From Acholoe squamosa (taxonomy: Eukaryota > Annelida > Polychaeta > Phyllodocida > Polynoidae): a stretch of 64,000 nucleotides of DNA. The position numbers were made by a program, and so were the translations under genes. Within the stretch, counting starts at the first letter, position 1. Every line of letters begins with the position of its first letter. The DNA is taken from NCBI GenBank assembly GCA_949317995.1, contig OX439048.1, forward strand, positions 65,849,375 to 65,913,374, read 5' to 3'. Shown here one piece after another: positions 56,237 to 64,000 of this stretch. The notes under the pieces were generated by a model that did not search any database, had not been told where the DNA came from, and saw only the letters and a list, made by a program, of their open reading frames with translations.

Positions 56237-56819
56237 CGCAATACTTTTTTAATAGATCTTCAAACATATTAATTTGTTACACTGTATCACCTTGTGAATT
56301 TGAGTGAATGACTATGCTGTATGTCTTCCAATTGATTGATTTTTTTTTTCTTCCTCATGAGTTATCAAATTGATTATATAAATCTCTCAAATCTTCCCTC
56401 CCTCTTTCTCATTTATTTTTCTTATAACTTAATATAATGTGTCAACTGTATTGCAAACCATCGAAAAGAAGAAAGGTAGAACCAGAAGAATCAACCCTTA
56501 CACAGAATATTGTGGGGATGAGGTTCTCTTCCTTCATTGTTATCTCGATGTAATATATATCATTTTCTTACACCATGTCTTTTTTGGTTACTGATTGGCA
56601 TTGATTACCTTACTGATATATGCTATGTTTCCTGGAGAATTCAAAATACAAGCTATTATGTACTTATCAATGTACCTTATGCTTATGAAACTATTATTTA
56701 TTACCGGTAACATTACGCATGCAAATATATACTATCAATGTACCAAACAACCAAAGGATTCTCATGAATGTATAGAAATCTTGGGATAATAAAGTAAATT
56801 CAAACCAAAAAAAAAAAAA
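56237..56819 (+). other. LINE 3'UTR with polyadenylation signal and poly(A) tail
   Basis: AT-rich, ends AATAAAGTAAATTCAAACC then 13 A. Marks the 3' end of the insertion. Confidence 0.85.
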
Positions 56820-56834
56820 GTATAACACACTATG

Positions 56835-57664
56835 CACAGGGGCACGAGGCCCATAGTGAAAGAATAGCAGTGGAAACACTCCTTCTCACAACATTGATTA
56901 CACAATCATCCCCTCCCCCCTATATGAGCTACTTAATGAGTATAGAATGCAGTTGACCTCGTACAGTATTCAAGTGCACTTCATGCCTGAGTAGCCTGAA
57001 GAGCCCTAAAGGACTCTCAGCAAACATCCTCCCTCCCCTCTATATGTATACAGCAGGGACATTCACTCTTGGGAGCAGGAGTGTTCCCTGTGAGTGCTCT
57101 TGTACTCAGGTGAAACCACTATGCAATTATTTTACTAAGATTGCAGTGATCTTACGGCTGGAAAAGGAATAGTGAAGGGATCTCAGGACTTGCTGTGCCT
57201 GACTGGCCTGCAACCACTGCATTAGATAGGGTAGACTGGCTAGGTCTTATGTGCCTACGCTAAGATTGCAGGGGTAGAAATCTCAGGACCTTTTGAATTA
57301 ACCTCCAGGTCTCCCACATTGCTGACATAACTGATATATTGACTTTTACATCATCAAGACTAGCCAATATTGTGGGTATATTCTGACCTGGGAGGAGTTC
57401 GGCTAACCCTGCAGTATTGTTTATGAATCGTGAGTGCAGAATGTCCTTGAGTGAATGTCCCTGCTGTATACATATAGAGGGGAGGGAGGACGTATGCTGA
57501 GAGTCCTTGAGGGCTCTTTAGGCTACTCAGGCATGAAGTACACTTGAATACTGTACAAGGTCAAATGCACCCTATAAGTAGGGAAGGGAACGCTTGTGTA
57601 ATCACTGTGGTGAGAAGGTGTGTTTCCACTGTTATTCTTTCACTATGGGCCTCTTGCCCTGTAA
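56835..57664. mobile_element. 830-bp foldback element with about 220-bp inverted arms
   Basis: The left arm 56835-57068 (GAGGCCCATAGTGAAAGAAT, TATGTATACAGCAGGGACAT) is the reverse complement of the right arm 57450-57664. The arms differ by scattered substitutions and small indels. The centre holds a partial copy of the outer inverted repeat (57255-57312). It starts 15 bp after the LINE poly(A). No coding capacity. Confidence 0.88.
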
Positions 57665-57675
57665 AGACAGTCTGG

Positions 57676-57775
57676 GCAAGACAGTCTAATCTTAAGATGG
57701 CTTAATTGGATAAGACAGAATAATTCCTAAGATCGCTGAGGTATCGATCCCAGGACCTTTTGAATTAACCTCCAG
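57676..57775 (+). repeat. right member of the 100-bp inverted pair
   Basis: Pairs with 49097-49195; see there. It touches the start of the beta-helix pseudogene at 57776, and its end AACCTCCAG could act as a splice acceptor, though this is unproven. Confidence 0.85.
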
Positions 57776-59290
57776 TGGATTTGGCATATTACTATAATGA
57801 AATCATGGCAGATGGAGGGGCTATCAATGTATTTCATATAGATACTAACATTGAACACTGTTTTTTTCATAAATAATACTGCCTGAAGAAATGGATAAAC
57901 TATCTTTATCCAAGTTGTTACCAATTATTTGTTTTCAAACACATCAATAGAAGGCAACTATAAAGGTTTCATACTTTTTGTGTTAGAAGGATATGTCAAG
58001 ATTGAACATTCAGAATTCATATCCCATCTATCTGGACACAACATGATATCTGTCAGTTTGAGAGATGATGACTACAATATCAGGGTATTTCAATCTTCCT
58101 TCAGTTGTCCACAAAACAATCGGTTAGTATCAAATGGTACTATTGTGTCAGATGGACTAGTATTCAAGCATTTTCAATTGGGCTGCACTGCATGTGCTGA
58201 TTCTTATAGCTTTGTCAATGGTTCATTTTATATTTACAACGCTTCAAATATTAACAAGAAAGAGATAACTTGCCATCACTGTCCTTGTGGTGTTAACTGC
58301 AACTCTGGCGAGCCCCGTGTGAAACCATATTTCTGGGCTTATGAACATGAGGGAAGAATGTTTGCCATGAGATGCCCAAGTTCCTACTGTCTTGAATCAA
58401 AGTTTGGTGAGACCTCAGTCTTAGGTGCCAGCTGCAGAAATAAAAGAGTTGGTATTCTCTGTGGGAAATGCAGTCAAGAATATTCAGAAGCTCTATTCTC
58501 ATCCAAGTGTATAAAAGATGATAATTGCAATGGGTATTTGATATCCAGCCTGGTCAAATCCTGTTGTTTTATATATTCTATATTTCTTCTCTTCCAAAAG
58601 GATTTTGTCGGTGCAATTATGAACCATATGTCCATAGATATGTGTTATGTATGTTGGAGAAATAGTGAGAAAAACTCAATCAGGAAAGTAGAAAAAGAAA
58701 ATGATTTCGTAAGTAGGAAGGAGGGTGGCGGATTCATCATAATTTTATTCTACTACATCCTAGATGCATCAATCATATCCATTCCAGCTCTTCATCCACA
58801 GAAACCTGACCACTCAATCTCAAAATTCAAATCTGCTTTAGGCAGTATTTCCAAATTTAGGATTGAATTTTTTAATTTGGCAGCGGGGGAAGTTTGCACC
58901 TTTCCGGGACTTGCCCCAGAAGGTAAACTCTAATTAAATGCAGCATTTGTACCTCTCCAGGAGGTCGTTACACAAACAGCGATTTTACGTTACGTTATTT
59001 TCTCCCAAATCAGCGTACACCTTTAAGACTTCTTTTACTGTTTGTGTTTCTGTTCACCATACATTGGCTTCGAAGATCCCTCATAATTATAAGAAGAACA
59101 TCGGAGCTAAACTATTAAAAAGGGCCGTCTCAGGATCAGTGACAGCCTTAATGTTCTCATACCAGAAACCTGCAGTGACTACTTGTGCACTTCTCTCATG
59201 TGTTTCATATAGAGACACTATATTTTGTATCTGTCCATTTTTCTTGGTTCTCATCTTTGCTCCTGGTTTACTACAAAGTCGTAAGTTTTC
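57776..59290 (+). pseudogene. Cys-rich beta-helix / multi-pass membrane protein, degenerate
   Basis: The upstream part (57776-57928) reads like beta-helix repeats (GGAIN...; F-F-I-N-N-T-A) but has a frameshift in a T-run (57861-57867) and stops at 57884-57886 and 57896-57898. The main open segment to 58933 has beta-helix coils, a Cys-rich block (C-x2-C ... C-x2-C-x-C-G-x-x-C), then R-V-G-I-L-C-G-K-C-S-Q-E-Y-S-E-A-L-F-S, and weakly hydrophobic stretches. It lacks an ATG at its left edge. After the stop the sequence goes on in other frames to about 59290 with KALLS-type membrane helices (MFSYQKPAVTTCALLSC). This order matches a large uncharacterised family of animal proteins with an extracellular beta-helix and a multi-membrane C-terminus; function unknown. 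It could instead be part of a real gene with sequencing errors, but the number of lesions favours a pseudogene. Confidence 0.65.
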
Positions 59291-60984
59291 CCGTTGAAGG
59301 CCATTCGGTCCTGCATTTTTTTTTATTCCACAGGCCTGGATTGATTTTGGCTGGACTGAATACCTCAAGATTATAATTGTCAGGAAGGTATAATTAAAAC
59401 AAGAATTGGCTGACTGAAAAAAGTCTTCCTGACAAAGTGACATGTATACCCATGTCAACTTGATTTGACACAGAGAGCACATGTCACTGGGACATGTGCA
59501 CATATGTCACCATGACAAGTGTAGCACACAGTAATCCTCATATGAGTTGACATGTCTTAAAATGCCACGTCATCTGTGAGTTGACTAGGGTCACGGCAAT
59601 GTGGAAGGCACTTGACATGTGATGGTTTGACATGCATAATTGTTCTAGGATATTCCACTAGATGGGGAAAACAACTATTTTGGTACCAGGAATAATCACT
59701 ACCAAGAAGTACCTCCAACACTTGAGACATTTGATGCATGTTTGACATTTTGTTTTCATGAAGAGTAGATCACTAAGGTTTGTCAATACTATCAATGAAT
59801 GGTAGTGAAATCCATTTCATTGTTAAATTTGCATTTGTTATTGAATATCAAAATAGACACCCACAATCCTGAATTCTCCTACTGGAGATGTTAGACACCT
59901 TATGTGTGGGTCAGTGAAAATACCAAAGGACTGTATTCTAACCCACAATCTATAATCTCAGTATTTACAGTACAGAGAGACATATGGCATTGCCATGCAC
60001 ATCCATGCCCTTGTCTTATGGACTACATAGAGGTCCTCAGTCAAGTAGAAGTTCTGTAGTTAGGAAAAAGTGGCTTAGTGTTGCAGGCCTGTGGGACTGT
60101 GATATCCCCTGCCTTCTAGTATAGGCCTGCCTTGATTGAACCATTGGTACATAGTTATTGACTGCTCTTGACCCTTACATAATTGTCTCACAGTATTACC
60201 TAGCACTCAGGTGAATGGATCAGAAATATGTGACTTGTCTTCATTACGCATGTCAAGTGGAGTTGACAAACCAAATATGACAGTGTCAACCTCATTTGAC
60301 ATGCCTTCATACATGTCATGTGGGAGACAAATTGTGACCTGAGCAGTATGCGTCAAAGCGATCAGTGTTCTTCTCTCTGTGTATCTTAATCATTCAATTC
60401 TGTAAATCTTAACGAACAGTGATGTCTTTTATTTGAGGCTGTGACAACCTTAATGATGGTCCAATTTTCAGGCCATTGATAACAATATGTAGTCCAGCAT
60501 CTTAGGATTATATATAAATAGTCAGTCCTGCAGTCTGGTAAATCCTAATAATTTTGCCGGCAAAAGCTGATGTCCTGCGAGTTTTTGTCTTGACTGTTAG
60601 TATTGTAGTGGTCAGCAGAAAATGTCATGGAGCAACCGGGGACCCTCTAACTTCAAAGTGGAAGCTCTACCCCTGAGTAACTTCCCCTGGCCTGACATTC
60701 TCTACTTTCCAACTACCCTGGATCGATATGGTATACATAGGGGGAGTGACACAATCAAGTGAAAAGTCCCTCTGAAGGCTCTGCTGATGCTTCATCAAAG
60801 TAATATTGACAGACAGGGTAGTCTTGTTTTTTATTTTTCCATTCGGTTGGCACTGACATAAGAGTAAAAGGTAGTCTTGATATTCCCTACAAGGGGGCAG
60901 CACCTCGCCTTAACTTCGGTGTTGGAGAGGCATGTATACTGATAAGATAATGGTCAGTCTCTGAAGCCTTTTAACCTGTTAACT
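59291..60984. other. no gene; dispersed repeats with GACATGT and CATTCGGTCC motifs
   Basis: 59300-59370 resembles 24422-24480. 59440-59640 and 60240-60330 are rich in TTGACATG / CATGTCAA in both orientations, echoing the style of the 2982-5164 insertion but with a different core. Confidence 0.5.
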
Positions 60985-61312
<328 letters not shown>

Positions 61313-61807
61313 GGTTAATACAGCCTTGATGATTGACTGAGTATCGTCTCAATATTGGCAAATTGCCACTGAGAGCACTCATTACACATGGAGTTACCAT
61401 AATAGAATATATCTGTATTTTTTATGCGATCCCATGTCAATTTCTCTCCTTTTAGCTTTCCATAGTATGACATCTAATGCAAACTATCTAATGAAACTGG
61501 TTTCTCCTGATTATCAATCAAAGAAACTGCTTGGATCTAGAGAGTTTAAAAGGTCAGTCAGGGTTTTGGGATCTGGGAAGATTTGAACTAACAGACAAAA
61601 TCTCTGATATCAAATGTATGCCAATGTGCACACCCCTCCTTTGGGGTGTGAGCCCCATTCAGCATACTATGAAGTATCAAATACTTTCAAAGTTTTTTTT
61701 TTTCCAGAAACCCTTTTGTTTATATGTGAGCCACAGTTTCATTCCATAAAACCTTATTGAGTGATTAGTGGCTGTCCCCAGATAGCCACTTATAGAGGCT
61801 TCCTTGA
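61313..61807. other. no gene seen
   Basis: Unassigned; TTATTGAGTGATTAGTGGCTGT at 61753 also occurs near 30361 and marks a dispersed repeat. Confidence 0.45.
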
Positions 61808-62350
61808 ACGGCGAACCCTTTGAGGGCGACTGGTGTATTAATGCTTCATGCCCATTGGTTTTTCATGATGCATTAATGCGTCATGCCCATTGGTCGTCAT
61901 GATGCATTAATGCGTCATGCCCATTGGTCGTCATGATGCATTAATGCGTCATGCCCATTGGTCGTCATGATGCATTAATGCGTCATGCCCATTGGTCGTC
62001 ATAATGCATTAATGCGTCATGCCCATTGGTTGTCATGATGCATTAATGCGTCATGCCCATTGGTCGTCATGATGCATTAATGCGTCATGCCCATTGGTCG
62101 TCATGATGCATTAATGCATCATGCCCATTGGTTGTCATGATACACCAATGAGGTGCTGGCAAGACTACTCACCAGCACTTCATTGGAGCACCGTGCTGAC
62201 CCTAGGGAGATGATACATTAACTCCCAGAGGGTCGGCATGATGCTCCAATGAAGTGCTGGGTAGCAGTCTCACCAGCACTTCATTGGTGTATCATGACAA
62301 CCAAAAAGGGCATGATGCAATTAATGCATCAGCGGCCCTTAAAGGGTTAA
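61808..62350. mobile_element. MITE of the CCCTTTAA family containing a 34-bp satellite
   Basis: Left end ACCCTTTGAGGGCGACTGGT. 61847-62125 has eight units of 34 bp (TCATGCCCATTGGTCGTCAT + GATGCATTAATGCG). Then come the usual inverted modules and right end CATCAGCGGCCCTTAAAGGG + TTAA at about 62330-62350. This is the most complete copy of the family. Confidence 0.9.
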
Positions 62351-62663
62351 AACAAGGGAGCGCAAACTATGCCTTTCCCCCATTTTGAGATCAGTATATA
62401 TGTACTAATGTGAATTATTTACAAGGAAATTAGCCGCAAATGGCAGGAAATCTTTTTTGATTTGAAATCCCGCTCTTGGATGTGCCAATTAAACACAGCT
62501 CCCATTTGTCGCAGCTCAACTCTTATACATTTGTCCTCTGCTCAGTGTGACCTAAACATTCAAAAGATCCAGAATGTAAGACTTGCGCTGCAGAGATGCC
62601 AACATCCCCGCTCTATATCACGTTGCCTTTGACACCCCTGCATTGCTAGGCGTACCTTCCTTT

Positions 62664-62870
62664 ATTAACCCTTAAAGGGCCGCTGCGGCATGATAATTGG
62701 TCATCATGATGCACCGATAAAATGCTTGCAAGTAGCCTTTGCTGACCCTTTGAGACTGCATCAACCCTGTAATAAGTCAGAAAAGACTGCGACTGGAGGA
62801 GAGTTGAATATGGCCTCTATGATGAAGGGGATGCATGATGCATTAATGTGACCCTGCAGGACTAGTAGGC
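62664..62870. mobile_element. MITE of the CCCTTTAA family, decayed
   Basis: Left end TTAACCCTTAAAGGGCCGCT; one CATGATGCACCGATAAAATG module. The right end is not clear. Confidence 0.65.
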
Positions 62871-63777
62871 CTACAGAGCTTCCCCATCACCACACCAGGG
62901 GGCATGCCATGTCCCGTGCAGCACAAGATTAGCCGAGACTGGTACTTTGAGACGCTGATCTACAGAGAATGAGTCCTGTATTACTGAGGTTGTTAAGGGC
63001 ACCACAAAGTGGACAGTGAATTAATCAACAATCATTGATAGAGAGGAGGCAGGAAATGTTGGAAATAAGAGCAGATTTAAGATTTAGTTAAGTCAGTGCA
63101 TGGGTAGCTCAGATCTCAATGGATGTGTGAGCATTTGACCGGTTGTCACGTGACCAGGTTCAAAGATCTGTTTCTAAGGGGACTACTTACAAAAAAAAGA
63201 CTACTAAACCACAGGGCTCATGGAGACACGGCAGCATCTAAGGGATAAGAGCAGTTGAGAGATACGATACCGCAGATGCTCTTGCTAGATCCATTTGAGG
63301 AAGGAGAGCCTCACAGCCGCCATTTGCATGACACAATAATGAAATGCTGACCAGGGAGTTGCTCCCCACACTTCATTGGAGCCCTATGCTGGACCTCTAG
63401 GAATTTATCAGCTTTTAATGCCGGAAGTCAATAATGACGAATGCAAGCAGCGTTGGCCAGACTTACTCACAAGGGCAGTGAAATCATGTATCACAATACC
63501 CAAAAAATATATAAGCAAATGTCAATGACCATGGGATATCTTAGCATCGTATTCACCAAGGTGATTCTGCCCATATTCAACGAATCCGTTATGTGGGACT
63601 TGACATCTGCATTTATGTCATGGCTACAGGGTTAATTTTGGTTTTAAAGGCAAGAAAACTATCAAAGTTTCTTAATTTCAGCGTCTGTTTTTTGAAGCAG
63701 GTCACGTGACCACTAGCCATTGGATATGGGCACATTGAATTCAATACCCCCATTGAATACAGTTGTTCTAATCAATA
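62871..63777. other. no gene seen; weak MITE module at 63315-63400
   Basis: TGACCAGGGAGTTGCTCCCC and CACTTCATTGGAGCCCTATG at 63345-63395 are remnants of the main MITE family. A weak tRNA-like stretch is at 63095-63170. Confidence 0.4.
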
Positions 63778-64000
63778 CACTGCAAAAATGGTGTTTAGAT
63801 CCTAAACACAATTCTAAACATATTCTTGCAACATTTTTGTAATCACATTAATTTCCTAAACATGTTTAGCCAACAATGTGCTTAGCTCAAGTGTTTAGAA
63901 ATGTAGGCGTTTAGGTTAAAAGTTGTGTTTAGATATATGAATTTAAGTGTTTAGGTGTTTATGAATTTTTGTGTTTAGATGTTCACATGATTTGATGGAG
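63778..64000. mobile_element. GTGTTTAG element, third copy, cut by the window end
   Basis: Starts ACACTGCAAAAATGGTGTTT, the same end as 29668, then degenerate GTGTTTAG units to the last base. Confidence 0.7.

Larger units (their letters stand above)
49287..56819 (+). mobile_element. CR1/Jockey-type non-LTR retrotransposon with NADAR-containing ORF1; 5' unit duplicated
   Basis: It has a 5'UTR, an ORF1 with coiled coil, RRM-like region and a NADAR-like domain, an ORF2 with APE-type endonuclease and reverse transcriptase, AATAAA at 56788-56793 and a 13-bp poly(A) tail (56807-56819). The segment 49287-51092 is repeated at 51097-52905 with an offset of 1,810 bp and few differences, so 5'UTR and ORF1 occur twice before the single ORF2. 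ORF2 is broken by one stop and one frameshift, so this copy cannot move by itself. No clear target-site duplication was found. Confidence 0.93.

Overview
This window is nuclear DNA from an animal, most likely a marine invertebrate; the sequence does not fix the species. Reasons: introns with canonical splice signals, a Golgi-type glycosyltransferase of family GT92 with a single-exon lumenal domain, a relic of a Cys-rich beta-helix/multi-membrane protein family that I associate with non-vertebrate animals, Ty3/gypsy and CR1/Jockey-type retroelements, long microsatellites, and a very high load of palindromic MITE and foldback repeats. There are no rRNA genes, intact tRNA genes, CRISPR arrays or bacterial-type operons.

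Layout. 1-8.6 kb: a broken Ty3/gypsy element (gag zinc knuckle, protease, RT/RNase H, integrase) split by a 2.2-kb insertion with inverted ends, followed by LTR-like promoter sequence and a double microsatellite. 9.7-20 kb: a nest of foldback elements whose ends carry a CGTGGTATAAA-like terminus, several with tRNA-derived modules, plus a decayed LINE at 12.0-13.6 kb. 17.5-24.9 kb: many copies of one MITE family with TTAACCCTTTAAGG-type ends (piggyBac-like), including 12-bp and 30-bp satellites built from its own core motif. 25-35 kb: gene-poor, with other MITE families and an 18-bp TTAGGG-containing array. 35.7-42.4 kb: the only intact-looking host gene, a GT92 glycosyltransferase, with two candidate upstream exons. 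42.4-49 kb: more MITEs and a second copy of the foldback element seen at 10 kb. 49.1-57.8 kb: a nearly full-length non-LTR retrotransposon inside a pair of outer 100-bp inverted repeats, with a separate 830-bp foldback beside its poly(A) tail. 57.8-59.3 kb: a pseudogene of a beta-helix/Cys-rich/membrane protein. 59.3-64 kb: MITEs, a 34-bp array and a GTTTAG-type element running off the end.

Most notable. The LINE's ORF1 protein has, after a coiled coil and an RRM-like region, a C-terminal domain that reads as a NADAR (YbiA-like) domain, a fold known for N-glycosidase and ADP-ribose-removing chemistry. A LINE carrying such a domain suggests that the element edits or protects ADP-ribosylated nucleic acid, or counters a host NAD-based defence. 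Its 5'UTR-ORF1 unit is duplicated in tandem (1,810 bp). The best structural finding is that two copies of one foldback element (10 kb and 46 kb) are collinear except for a centre that lies in opposite orientation between short inverted arms. Several elements of this terminus type are also flanked directly by large hairpins of unrelated sequence.

Limits: all calls are by eye. Repeat boundaries are accurate to a few tens of bases, and family names for non-coding repeats are inferences.
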